Shown here: one piece after another, positions 1-6,660 of the stretch
Layout: each line of letters opens with the position of its first letter
Numbering within the stretch: the stretch's first letter is position 1
NCBI GenBank assembly: GCA_009692425.1
Contig: SHZF01000005.1
Span: 62,001 to 126,000 of the forward strand
From: Myxococcales bacterium
Lineage (GTDB): Bacteria; Myxococcota_A; UBA9042
DNA: 64,000 bases
Reading direction: 5' to 3'
Made by a program: the position numbers and the translations under genes
The notes under the pieces: generated by a model
Databases searched by the model: none
Told to the model about the DNA's origin: nothing
Seen by the model: only the letters and a program-made list of their open reading frames with translations

Positions 1-223
1 CCCCGATCCGCCGCCTTCGGCGCAGCTCTGCGTTATCGCTGCGGAATCGGCGTTCGAAGTGCCGGGTGCATGTCTTCACGCCGATTCCTTGCTTCGCCTT
101 GTCGAGCGCAAGCGAGCCAACCGGCAACGCGCATCCGAATTCGGCGGCCGGGGATCGGAGTCGGTGGTGAATCCTGGCGGGCCAGAACCCACCCGCGCGG
201 GCGGCCGTGCGTGGTGCCGGATG
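1..223. other. Left-edge intergenic DNA
   Basis: No convincing gene is visible here. The only recognisable element is the left copy of a 23-bp inverted repeat (131-153). A GC-rich palindrome (cccgcgcggg) lies near 191-200, just downstream of the winged-helix gene that ends at 224, and could act as a weak hairpin, but no T-tract follows it. Confidence 0.5.
131..153 (+). repeat. Left arm of 23-bp inverted repeat
   Basis: The segment begins GCATCCGAATTCGGCG and matches the reverse complement of 1544-1566 at 22 of 23 positions. Similarity continues weakly inward (both arms have ATCCTG about 20 bases further in). The two arms bracket the two-gene locus at 224-1462, which suggests a small mobile or inserted unit. 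No transposase is present. It could instead be a dispersed intergenic repeat. Confidence 0.6.
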
Positions 224-793
224 TCAACGCTCCGCTTCGATCTCCCGCAGCGCCTCGCGCCCTGCCGCGGCCAATGCCACGCCCCGCTCTGCGCGCCTTT
301 CGACGAGGAGGCCGGCCGCGCGCAGCACCTTCAAGGCCCGGCTGACATGCGGCTGTGGGAGTTGGAGCGCGGCCGCTAGATCGACGGTGCGGGCGCAATG
401 TGCGTGCCTGAGCCACAGCAGCACGCGCACCGGCGTCGGCGCGAGGACCCGGCGCAACAAGGCCGCGCGCTCGGGCGCCTCGCGTTGCCGGCATCGACGG
501 GCCGCCGCCATGACTTCGCGAGCGGCCCAGTCGTGGAACTGATAGGCCAGCTTGTCGAGCATCACACGCGCCCGTTGGCCAGGGTCGGAGGGCAGCAGCG
601 GCCTGCCGAGGCAGCACACCACGCGGCCACAGGTCACCGCCTTGAAGTCGAGCGCCTCGCCATGCACGCGCACGTCAGGCCAACGCCCCGAGACGACCCG
701 GCGCACGCCCGCCGCTACGCACAGGGCATCGAAGGGCACGGTCACGCCGGTGGCGTGGGCTCGCAACGCCGGGGGCGGGTACATCAAGTCCAC
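224..793 (-). CDS. Winged-helix protein, partner of nucleotidyltransferase
   Basis: This 189-aa protein has a C-terminal winged helix-turn-helix of the ArsR/MarR kind (about residues 115-185): a helix rich in Leu, then 'TVDLAAALQLPQPHVSRALK' and a wing ending in 'AGREAL'. The N-terminal half is unrecognised; it has a conserved-looking 'KLAYQFHDWAARE' stretch but no HExxH-type metal site. The GTG start at 793 follows GGGGAAG and lies 3 bases after the stop of the upstream nucleotidyltransferase gene, so the two are almost certainly co-transcribed and probably coupled. By analogy with toxin-antitoxin pairs it may be the DNA-binding antitoxin/regulator that acts on the palindrome at 1484-1500. 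That role is inference; only the wHTH is seen. Confidence 0.6.
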   Translation of the reverse strand: MDLMYPPPALRAHATGVTVPFDALCVAAGVRRVVSGRWPDVRVHGEALDFKAVTCGRVVCCLGRPLLPSDPGQRARVMLDKLAYQFHDWAAREVMAAARRCRQREAPERAALLRRVLAPTPVRVLLWLRHAHCARTVDLAAALQLPQPHVSRALKVLRAAGLLVERRAERGVALAAAGREALREIEAER

Positions 794-796
794 GCG

Positions 797-1462
797 TCAC
801 TTCCCCAGGCCCACCGCCACGCGACGGCATTCGCTGACGCGCTCGACACCTTGGGTCGCCATCTTGCGCAGGGTCGCGGCTCGGTGCAGGTTGCCGTCGG
901 TCAGGCGCACGGCAGCGTCCCCGCGCACGATGCGGCCCAACTCGGTCTCGTGGCGGTCTTCGAGGCGCCCGCACCGGGCTGGCGTGGTGCCGCGCTCATC
1001 GAGCAGGAGCAGCAGCTTCAACACGTCTTCGGCGTCGCGGTCGCCCTTGGCAGAGCCGCGCCGGTCGTCGAGCGCGTGGAGTTTGAGTACGAGCAGGTGC
1101 TCCAGGCACGCCACCCGGATGCCGGAGCGCAGTTCTGAGTGCGCTCCCGCCTCGTCGTAGGGCACCGCAAGGTCGTGCTGCCCCTCGACATAGACGTCGA
1201 ACTCGATGCCATGCTTGAAGAACTGGCACTTGCGCAGCCGTCGGTTGGGCGTCAGTTGTTCGAGGTCCTTGAGGTCGGTGTAGTCGGCCACCGAGATCAT
1301 GAAGTCCACGTCGTGGCTGAATGCGATCAAGTCTGCGTACCTTGTGCTGGCCCGGGTGTGGGCGAAGACGGCCACGCCGCCGATGAAGACGACGCCGGGC
1401 TCGAAGCCGCTCTGGACATCCTCGACGCCGGCCCACAGTTCTGCCCATTCGCTGTCGTCCAC
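797..1462 (-). CDS. Nucleotidyltransferase-like protein (possible TA toxin)
   Basis: This 221-aa protein starts 'VDDSEWAELW'. It has a Gly-Gly turn ('VFIGGVAVFAH'), then after about 20 residues 'SHDVDFMI', and a third acidic strand 'EFDVYVEG'. This GG...DxD...D layout is that of nucleotidyltransferase-fold proteins such as AbiEii/DUF6036-type toxins. A later 'EHLLVLKLHALDDR...DRDAEDVLKLL' segment also fits that family, where a Lys and an Asp follow the core. I chose the GTG at 1462 because it is preceded by GGGGAGGAGG at good spacing and the promoter/operator lies just upstream; starting further out would put the operator inside the gene. The gene leads a two-gene unit with the winged-helix protein. 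Toxin activity and substrate are unknown. Confidence 0.6.
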   Translation of the reverse strand: MDDSEWAELWAGVEDVQSGFEPGVVFIGGVAVFAHTRASTRYADLIAFSHDVDFMISVADYTDLKDLEQLTPNRRLRKCQFFKHGIEFDVYVEGQHDLAVPYDEAGAHSELRSGIRVACLEHLLVLKLHALDDRRGSAKGDRDAEDVLKLLLLLDERGTTPARCGRLEDRHETELGRIVRGDAAVRLTDGNLHRAATLRKMATQGVERVSECRRVAVGLGK

Positions 1463-1480
1463 GGCGTGCCTCCTCCCCTG

Positions 1481-1509
1481 AGAATACCAGTTATTGGTAT
1501 GATGGGCAA
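1481..1509 (-). promoter_or_regulatory. Promoter of the nucleotidyltransferase locus
   Basis: On the minus strand TTGCCC (1509-1504), a 17-base spacer and TATTCT (1486-1481) form a plausible sigma-70-type promoter, with the -10 about 20 bases from the GTG start. The operator palindrome covers the spacer and half of the -10, a layout expected for repression. Confidence 0.5.
1484..1500. promoter_or_regulatory. Palindromic operator ATACCA-N5-TGGTAT
   Basis: A perfect inverted repeat of two 6-base arms around 5 bases (ATACCAGTTATTGGTAT on the plus strand). It is AT-rich in a GC-rich region and overlaps the -10 of the locus promoter. This suggests autoregulation by the encoded winged-helix protein. 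Confidence 0.55.
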
Positions 1510-1543
1510 CGCCCGAGTCCAATCAGGATCAACGTCCAACCTC

Positions 1544-1566
1544 CCCCGGTCGCCGAATTCGGATGC
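1544..1566 (-). repeat. Right arm of 23-bp inverted repeat
   Basis: Reverse complement of the left arm at 131-153 with one mismatch (GAC against GGC). It lies outside the promoter of the two-gene locus, so the arms enclose both genes and their control region, about 1.4 kb in all. Confidence 0.6.
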
Positions 1567-1749
1567 AGTTCTAGGTGCCTAGGAGGTTGGCGGTCAACGC
1601 GGACGCTGGGCACGTCGAACCACCAACCGACGACGGCAACGACGAAAATGCGCCGAAGGCGGCGGCTCGGGGCCGCTGGCCGTCCGCCCGATTCTCCGCC
1701 ACACTCCCGCACTGCGCCCCACGCGCGGCCGTCGCCGCCGGCGCTCGCC

Positions 1750-2247
1750 ATGCCCACGCCGTCCCTGCTCGCCTCTCGGAACCTGCTCGCCTCCCGGGCC
1801 CTGTTCACCGCCCCGCTGCTGCTCGCTGCCTGCGGTTCGCCGCTCGCCGGCGGCTGGCGCGGCACCGCCGATCTCGGCCCTGTGCTCGCGCCGGTGCTCG
1901 AGTTCCACGTCGCCGAAGACTCGCTGACCGGCCGACTTGAACTACAGGAAGTCGGCAAGCCGTACTCGCGCTTCCAACTGTGCGCGCTGCGGGTCGACCC
2001 CCAGGACGAGCGCAAGGTCGAACTCGAATACGACGCCAACCGCCCGGGCTGCGAGGCGACCCACCAGGATGTCTCGGATCGGCGCCGCCTCGTTGGCGTG
2101 GTCGGCGAAGGCGTCTGGACCGGAGACGTGTTCCGCGGCGCCGAGAAGGTCGGCTTCTTTCGCGCCTTCAAGCTCGATGCGGACGCCGGCGGCACGCATC
2201 CTCCCTCGGCTGCGCCCACTGCCGCGCCCCGCCCGACGCCGATCTGA
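1750..2247 (+). CDS. Predicted lipoprotein, unknown function
   Basis: This 165-aa protein has a short N-region with arginines, a hydrophobic stretch and the lipobox 'LLAAC' with Cys28, so it should be an outer- or inner-membrane lipoprotein. The mature part is a small beta-rich domain ('GGWRGTADLG', 'LEFHVAEDSLTGRLEL') followed by a Pro/Ala tail. The opening 'GxWxGTxDxG' and alternating polar strands recall small lipocalin-like or extracytoplasmic beta domains, but I do not recognise a family. I placed the start at the ATG at 1750 because it puts the lipobox at the usual distance; the frame is open further upstream. No clear ribosome-binding site is visible. Confidence 0.6.
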   Translation: MPTPSLLASRNLLASRALFTAPLLLAACGSPLAGGWRGTADLGPVLAPVLEFHVAEDSLTGRLELQEVGKPYSRFQLCALRVDPQDERKVELEYDANRPGCEATHQDVSDRRRLVGVVGEGVWTGDVFRGAEKVGFFRAFKLDADAGGTHPPSAAPTAAPRPTPI

Positions 2248-2301
2248 CCCGCGCCTGCGTCTGCGCCCGCACTTCCTCCTGCCCTGTTCCGGAGCCCGCA
2301 A

Positions 2302-2598
2302 ATGGCTGACATCGCGCTGACCCGTTCCCATGCCTACCCCGTTGAAGACGCCCGCGCCCGGCTCGAACGCCTGCTCGTGCGCTTCCAGGCCGCCAAGCCC
2401 GACCTCATCGAGCGCATCGATTGGGCCGCCGACCGCAATTCGGCCCAGGCCGGTGGCCGCTATTTCAAGGGCCAGTTCCGCGTCACGGAGACCGCCGTCT
2501 CGGTCGAACTCGACCTCATCGGGTTTGCCGCCAAGATGGCCAAGGGCATGGTGCGCGCCCGGCTCGAAAAGACGATCAGCGAGGAGTTCCCCGGTTGA
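2302..2598 (+). CDS. Polyhydroxyalkanoic acid system family protein
   Basis: This 98-aa protein matches the PHA granule-associated regulator family (PHA_gran_rgn, PF09650): an N-terminal 'ITLTRSHxYxxEDARxRLE'-like segment, a central 'YFKGQFRVTETAVSVELDLIGFAAKM' beta-hairpin and a C-terminal helix. Members are found next to polyhydroxyalkanoate genes and near granules; their biochemical role is poorly defined. GGAG precedes the ATG at good distance. Its stop overlaps the TTG start of the next gene (TTGA), implying translational coupling. No PHA synthase lies in the window, though a phasin-like protein is encoded at 10.2 kb. Confidence 0.75.
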   Translation: MADIALTRSHAYPVEDARARLERLLVRFQAAKPDLIERIDWAADRNSAQAGGRYFKGQFRVTETAVSVELDLIGFAAKMAKGMVRARLEKTISEEFPG

Positions 2599-3566
2599 GG
2601 CGGAACGGCGCACGCTGGGCGATCTTGGCGCTGCTGTGCACGCCCGGGGCTGCGCGAGCGGCACCACCCCGGCCGGCACGAGCGGCTCCCGCCACGCCGG
2701 GCACGGATCCCTTGGCGCAGGCACAAAACTGCTACGCGCAAGGCGACCTCGCGTGTGCAGTGACCGTGCTGCAGGCCCGCCCGCCCACTGGGAGCGCGAG
2801 CGACGCGCCTTGCCAGCGCCTGCTCGGGTTCGCCGCCGCCCGCCTCGAACAGCCCGACGTCGCCAAGGCCGCGTTTGCCGCGTGGCTGAAGTTGGACCCG
2901 GCCGCGCGCCTCGACCCGCATACGACGCCGCCGGTCGTCCACGCCGCTTTCGTCGCGGCCTTGACGGATGCGCTGCGCGGCCAACTCGACCTCAGCCTGC
3001 AGGTGGCCGGCCGCCCCGCGCTGCCGCTGCCGCCCGTGCGCTACGAGGACCTGCCGCGCATGCCGCCGCCGGCCCGTTCGGCGCACGACCAGTCGACAGA
3101 TTTCGGTTTTCGCGTCGGCGCAACTGGCGCGTGGTCGCTGCGGGTCGGCGGCCCGGGCATCGGCCTGGGCGTCGGCATCGACTTGCACCCGGCGCCGGGC
3201 TGGCGCGTGGGCCTCGACGGCGGGGCGTGGCAGTTCTCGGCCCAGGCGTTCGATGCCGCCGACACGGGCACGGCACTGGCACCATTCGCGGCGCTGTCGG
3301 GTGGCTACGAGTTGCTTGGGTCCCAAGACTCCCACACGTTGACGCTGCTCGGTCGCGCGGCCGGGCTGCTGTACAACGGCCCTGCCTCAAACGGATCGGC
3401 GTTGGGGACGGGCGTCGGCCTGCGCCAGGACTGGCGCCCCCCGACGTCGTGGCTCGGCGGGTTCGTCGATGCCGGTGTGTGGTGGTTTGCGGGCGGCGGT
3501 CCGCTGGCAACAGTCGGAGTCGGGGTGCGCATGGGGCCGGTGCCTCCGGTCGCTGCGTTGCCCTGA
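2595..3566 (+). CDS. Exported protein: TPR-like N-part, beta-barrel-like C-part
   Basis: This 323-aa protein starts at a TTG that overlaps the previous stop. A start here gives a clean signal peptide (basic 'LRRNGARW', hydrophobic 'AILALLC', 'ARA' cleavage). Residues about 40-130 hold a TPR-like helical repeat ('AQNCYAQGDLACAVTVLQ', 'LLGFAAARLEQPDVAKAAFAAWLKLDP'), as in proteins that scaffold envelope complexes. From about residue 170 on, alternating hydrophobic strands with many Gly and aromatic residues ('FGFRVGATGAWSLRVGG', 'GLGVGIDLHPAPGWRVGLDGG') look like an outer-membrane barrel. This TPR-plus-barrel architecture is common among uncharacterised myxobacterial proteins. Function unknown. 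Confidence 0.6.
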   Translation: MRRNGARWAILALLCTPGAARAAPPRPARAAPATPGTDPLAQAQNCYAQGDLACAVTVLQARPPTGSASDAPCQRLLGFAAARLEQPDVAKAAFAAWLKLDPAARLDPHTTPPVVHAAFVAALTDALRGQLDLSLQVAGRPALPLPPVRYEDLPRMPPPARSAHDQSTDFGFRVGATGAWSLRVGGPGIGLGVGIDLHPAPGWRVGLDGGAWQFSAQAFDAADTGTALAPFAALSGGYELLGSQDSHTLTLLGRAAGLLYNGPASNGSALGTGVGLRQDWRPPTSWLGGFVDAGVWWFAGGGPLATVGVGVRMGPVPPVAALP

Positions 3567-3681
3567 TGTGTCATGGGTAGCGCACACGACGCCCGCCCGC
3601 CTCACAACTTCAACACCATTTTCACCATGTCATGCGGGTTGGCGCGTTGTTCCTGCTACGATCCCCTGGAGGGGCGCCGAC

Positions 3682-4596
3682 GTGGATTCTCGCAAGCTCC
3701 AGGAGACGATTGGCACGACACGGCGCGGCGTTGTCGGCGTCGCGTTGGCGCTGACGGCACTGGCACGGCTCGGGGCTGGCTGTGCCGCGCCCACGTCTGC
3801 CGCCCCGGCCGCGACGTCCGGCGCCGCAGCGGCAGGCCGGGCGGGGCCAACCGACGCTGACGTGCCGGCGGCCGACGCGCCCGCGGACCCGGACGCGGCA
3901 ACCAAGCCGGGCGCGCTGGAAACAGGCGGCGCGGCGCCCCTTGACATGGCACCGTCGGCGGAAACGGGTGCCGCCGCCACCCAGGATGCCGGCCAGCCCG
4001 ATACCGGCAAAGGCCGTGCCGCGGCCGTGTGCGGCGACGTGTTCTGCGCCGAATCCGAGACCTGCCAGACCTGCCCCTACGACTGCGGCAAGTGCAAGAT
4101 CATCTGCGGCGACGGCAGCTGCGACGGCAACGAGTCGTGCAAGACGTGCAAGGCCGATTGCGGGGCGTGCCCGCCGCCTTGCCCGGACGGCTTCTGCGCG
4201 TCCGACGAGAGTTGCGTCCTCTGCCCGGCCGACTGCGGCGCCTGCCCCGCCGACTGCGGCAACGCGGCCTGCGAAAAGGGGGAATCGTGCGAGACGTGCG
4301 CCGCCGACTGCGGACCGTGCAGCACGACGCCGTGCGATCCGCTCACGGGCCAAGGCTGCAAGCCGACCGAGCAATGCTACGAGGGCTACGAGGTGCCCGT
4401 CTGCCTGCAGCCCGGCCCGAACGCCAAGGGCGCGCCGTGCAAGGCCTACGTCTCGTGCGCCAAGGGGCTGCTGTGCGTGAACGCGACGTGTCTCGTCGCG
4501 TGCGATCCCGCGAGCGTCGCGCCCTTGCCGAAATGCCCGGCCGGCCTGAAGTGCGGCAAGGTGACGGCGGTGGGAAAGTCGGGCGTGTGCATGTGA
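3682..4596 (+). CDS. Secreted Cys-rich repeat protein
   Basis: This 304-aa protein begins at a GTG preceded by GGAGGGG. After a hydrophobic export signal ('GVVGVALALTALARLGAGC', possibly a weak lipobox) comes an Ala/Pro/Asp-rich, disordered linker to about residue 115. From Cys117 there are four tandem repeats of about 22-24 residues with the pattern C-G-x-x-x-C-x4-E-x-C-x2-C-x2-D-C-G-x-C. A further Cys-rich tail ('CDPLTGQGC', 'CAKGLLC') follows. Each repeat probably folds around three disulphides after export. Such repeats are frequent in Myxococcota surface proteins, often near protease or adhesin domains; none is seen here. No partner gene is obvious, and it is followed by a gene-poor stretch. 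Confidence 0.7.
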   Translation: MDSRKLQETIGTTRRGVVGVALALTALARLGAGCAAPTSAAPAATSGAAAAGRAGPTDADVPAADAPADPDAATKPGALETGGAAPLDMAPSAETGAAATQDAGQPDTGKGRAAAVCGDVFCAESETCQTCPYDCGKCKIICGDGSCDGNESCKTCKADCGACPPPCPDGFCASDESCVLCPADCGACPADCGNAACEKGESCETCAADCGPCSTTPCDPLTGQGCKPTEQCYEGYEVPVCLQPGPNAKGAPCKAYVSCAKGLLCVNATCLVACDPASVAPLPKCPAGLKCGKVTAVGKSGVCM

Positions 4597-4657
4597 TGCG
4601 CCCGCAGGGGCCCGCGCAAGAATGAGTCGATGCAGGGGGATTCTGTTCGGCTGACCC

Positions 4658-4862
4658 CTACTTCGCCGCCACCTTGAAGCGCTGCTCCAGCCCAGGGCCG
4701 ACGTAGACCTCGACGGCTCGCAGCGATTGCGCCGGGCGCCACGGGGCTCAGGTCGAGCGGTTGCAGGTCCGGGCCGAGCGTGACGCTGCCTGCGTTGTCG
4801 TCGACCGCGGCACAAGTACCGGATGCAAGGATCGTGCCAATCCACAACCATCTGAAACTACA
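4658..4862 (-). pseudogene. Frameshifted small lipoprotein remnant
   Basis: On the minus strand one frame reads 'WLWIGTILASGTC' (a signal with a lipobox-like Cys), then 'AAVDDNAGSVTLGPDLQPLDLSP'. An adjacent frame continues smoothly as 'WRPAQSLRAVEVYVGPGLEQ' and 'RFKVAAK' to a stop at 4658-4660. The switch falls near 4740-4750. The two halves together look like one short exported protein broken by a one-base indel. No good start codon or ribosome-binding site survives, so this is probably decayed rather than a sequencing error, but either is possible. Confidence 0.45.
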
Positions 4863-4968
4863 TGTTCCAGCTGCGCTGTGACCCGTCTCACCTTGCGGAT
4901 CGGTATCGGTACCCGTCTCATCCCAAATTCCTTGAATTCGGCTCGGTGCTCGCTCGCTCGCCCGCGCC

Positions 4969-5010
4969 GGCTGCGGCTGCGGCTGCGGCTGCGGCTGCGG
5001 CTGCGGCTGC
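4969..5010 (+). repeat. (GGCTGC)7 microsatellite
   Basis: Seven perfect head-to-tail copies of GGCTGC, 42 bases, in non-coding DNA. Hexanucleotide tracts of this length can change copy number by slippage. It lies between the Cys-rich protein gene and the 3' end of the esterase gene, so a direct effect on expression is not obvious. Confidence 0.9.
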
Positions 5011-5276
5011 GTTGCGCAGGCTCGAAATCCTCCCACTATTCCTTCGCCTTCGCGCCTTGCCTCGCCCACCGCGTTCGTCGCGAGCCCTCGATCCGATTCG
5101 GCGGGCGATAACATCACCCACCGAGCTTGGACGCCGCTGACTTCACCGATAAATTTAAGCTGTATACCCCGTTCGCGCCAGCGCCAGGTGCCGCGCAATC
5201 TTCCTCTGCGCGGCGACCCACGCGCCGTGCGCCGTCGAGAGACGCGATCAACTTGGCGCACTGGGCGCCGAGCCGC

Positions 5277-6284
5277 TCAAGCACCGATCGGCCGCAACTC
5301 CGCGTCCACCTGCAGCCGCAAGAACGCAAACAGGTCCGCCCACGCCCGCACCGCATTGCGCCGGAACACCAGCGCATGAAAAGCGTGCATCTCGCCGGGA
5401 TAGTACCGCACATCGACCGGGACCCCGCGCCGCTCCAACGCCCGCCGCAGCCGCCGTGTGTCGTCGAGCAGCGGGTCCTTCGTGCCCACGCCGGCAAACG
5501 TCGGCGGCCACGCATGATCGGGCACGCGGTCCGATTCGAGCACCCGCAGCGGGTCGGCCAGTTCGAGTTCGGGGTCCACCGTGTCGCCGGGCAGGTAGTG
5601 TTGCGTCACCTCGCGCATGCGGTCCTTCATGAAGCGTGACAGCTGCGGTCGGCGCCGTTCGAACCGGGCCGAATCGGTGACCTGCAGCATCCCGCACATC
5701 GGCACCAGCGCCCGCGGTCGCACGCCGGTGTCGAAGGCCAACTGTGCAAACGGTTCCGCGCGCCGAAAGCAGGTCGCCACCGCCAGCGCCGTCGCGAGGT
5801 TGGCGCCCGCGGATTCGCCCGCCACAACGTAGCGCGCCAGATCCCCGCCGTGGCGCGCCGCGTGCTGGGCGACCCAGGCGTGGGCGTGGCACACATCGTC
5901 GATCGCGGCGGGGAACGGGTGCTGCGGTGCCAGGCGATAACCGATGTTGAACACGGTGCAGCCGCGCCGCGCGAATGCGAGTGCCATCAGCCAGTGGGTC
6001 TCCTTCGACAGGATGCGAAAGGCGCCGCCGTGGATGTACAGCACGGCCGGGCTCGGTCCGCGGGGCAAGATGGGGCGCCAGATGTCGAGGCGGTGGCGCG
6101 GTTCCGTGCTGCCGGGGCGGTACGGCACATCGCGCAAGACTTCGACGCCGTGGCGGGCCGGATCGGCGTGCGGGTGGAGCGCGCCGGCGCGGGCGAGTCC
6201 CTCGAGAAAGCCGCGGGCCGCCAGGCCACCGGCGCGCTGGCGCAGCGTCGCGAGGGGGCCGGCGAGGCGAGGGAGCACGGGCAT
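5277..6284 (-). CDS. Alpha/beta-hydrolase, HSL-type esterase
   Basis: This 335-aa protein belongs to the hormone-sensitive-lipase-like esterases (alpha/beta hydrolase fold 3). It has the oxyanion motif 'YIHGGAF' (about residues 102-108), the nucleophile elbow 'GESAG' with Ser as catalytic residue, the acid region 'GTKDPLLDD' and the His region 'EMHAFHAL'. The complete triad suggests an active carboxylesterase on short acyl esters; the substrate is not predictable. There is no signal peptide. I set the start at the ATG at 6284, which has AGAGGA upstream; an open frame continues further but lacks family-like residues. It stands alone, with a decayed Ntn-hydrolase fragment on the opposite strand just upstream. 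Confidence 0.85.
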   Translation of the reverse strand: MPVLPRLAGPLATLRQRAGGLAARGFLEGLARAGALHPHADPARHGVEVLRDVPYRPGSTEPRHRLDIWRPILPRGPSPAVLYIHGGAFRILSKETHWLMALAFARRGCTVFNIGYRLAPQHPFPAAIDDVCHAHAWVAQHAARHGGDLARYVVAGESAGANLATALAVATCFRRAEPFAQLAFDTGVRPRALVPMCGMLQVTDSARFERRRPQLSRFMKDRMREVTQHYLPGDTVDPELELADPLRVLESDRVPDHAWPPTFAGVGTKDPLLDDTRRLRRALERRGVPVDVRYYPGEMHAFHALVFRRNAVRAWADLFAFLRLQVDAELRPIGA

Positions 6285-6351
6285 CGGGTTCCTCTGGGTG
6301 GGCGGAAACGAACGCAGTCGCACGTCGCACGGGCCCGCCGAGGGCAGGCAA

Positions 6352-6660
6352 TAGTGTGCGCTCGCGGCGCATCCGTACAGCCCGTGGGACACCGAGGCGG
6401 CCGTCGCCTTCCACGACCCTGCCGACGGCCAACCCTACGTCTCGGTCAGCGCGGCCGGAGTGCTGCTCGGCGGCGTGACGGCGCTGAACGCGAGCGGCCT
6501 GTCGCTCGGCGCGATCGACCGGGCCGCCACCGACTATGCGGCGGCCATCCTGCAGGGAGACCCGGCCGTCCAGACCGCAGCCCGCAAGGGCGGACGCCAC
6601 GGTTGGCGGCGCCGCCGCGTCCACATCGAGTTTACTTTTGCAGACGTGTCGGCGCCGTAG
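6352..6660 (+). pseudogene. Fragment of a C45/AAT-type acyltransferase
   Basis: The plus strand reads 'HPYSPWDTEAAVAFHDPADG', then 'QPYVSVSAAGVLLGGVTALN' and 'ASGLSLGAIDRAATDYAAAI'. The strand 'PYVSVxxxGxxxGVTAxNxxGLSL' is typical of the core of peptidase C45 / acyl-CoA:6-aminopenicillanate acyltransferase-type Ntn hydrolases. The N-terminal autocleavage region is absent (an in-frame TAG sits just upstream) and the C-terminal two thirds are replaced by unrelated sequence ending at 6660. No start or ribosome-binding site is visible. I read it as a remnant of a lost gene. Confidence 0.45.

Larger units (their letters stand above)
1463..1749. other. Divergent intergenic region
   Basis: This gap separates the leftward two-gene locus from the rightward lipoprotein gene. 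It contains the candidate promoter and operator (1481-1509), the right arm of the inverted repeat (1544-1566) and a perfect palindrome CTAGGTGCCTAG apart from its central TG (1571-1582). The CTAG-containing palindrome stands out because CTAG is usually scarce in such genomes. No gene is seen in 1583-1749. Confidence 0.5.
4597..5276. other. Gene-poor region with decayed gene and microsatellite
   Basis: About 680 bases without an intact gene. It holds a frameshifted lipoprotein remnant on the minus strand (4658-4862), a repeated decamer ACCCGTCTCA (4881-4890 and 4911-4920), a CTCG-type tetranucleotide run (about 4948-4960) and a (GGCTGC)7 tract. An AT-richer patch near 5147-5170 (gataaatttaagctgtata) does not lead into any gene I can support. 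Confidence 0.5.

Noticed and set aside
4446-5261. Open frame with a (Gln-Pro)n run
   Set aside because: The run is only the translation of the (GGCTGC)7 microsatellite. Part of the frame belongs to a broken lipoprotein, but the whole is not one gene.
5127-5639. Plus-strand frame starting 'MDAADFTDKFKLYTPFAPAP'
   Set aside because: The first 20 residues look natural, but it runs antisense through the esterase gene and has no ribosome-binding site.
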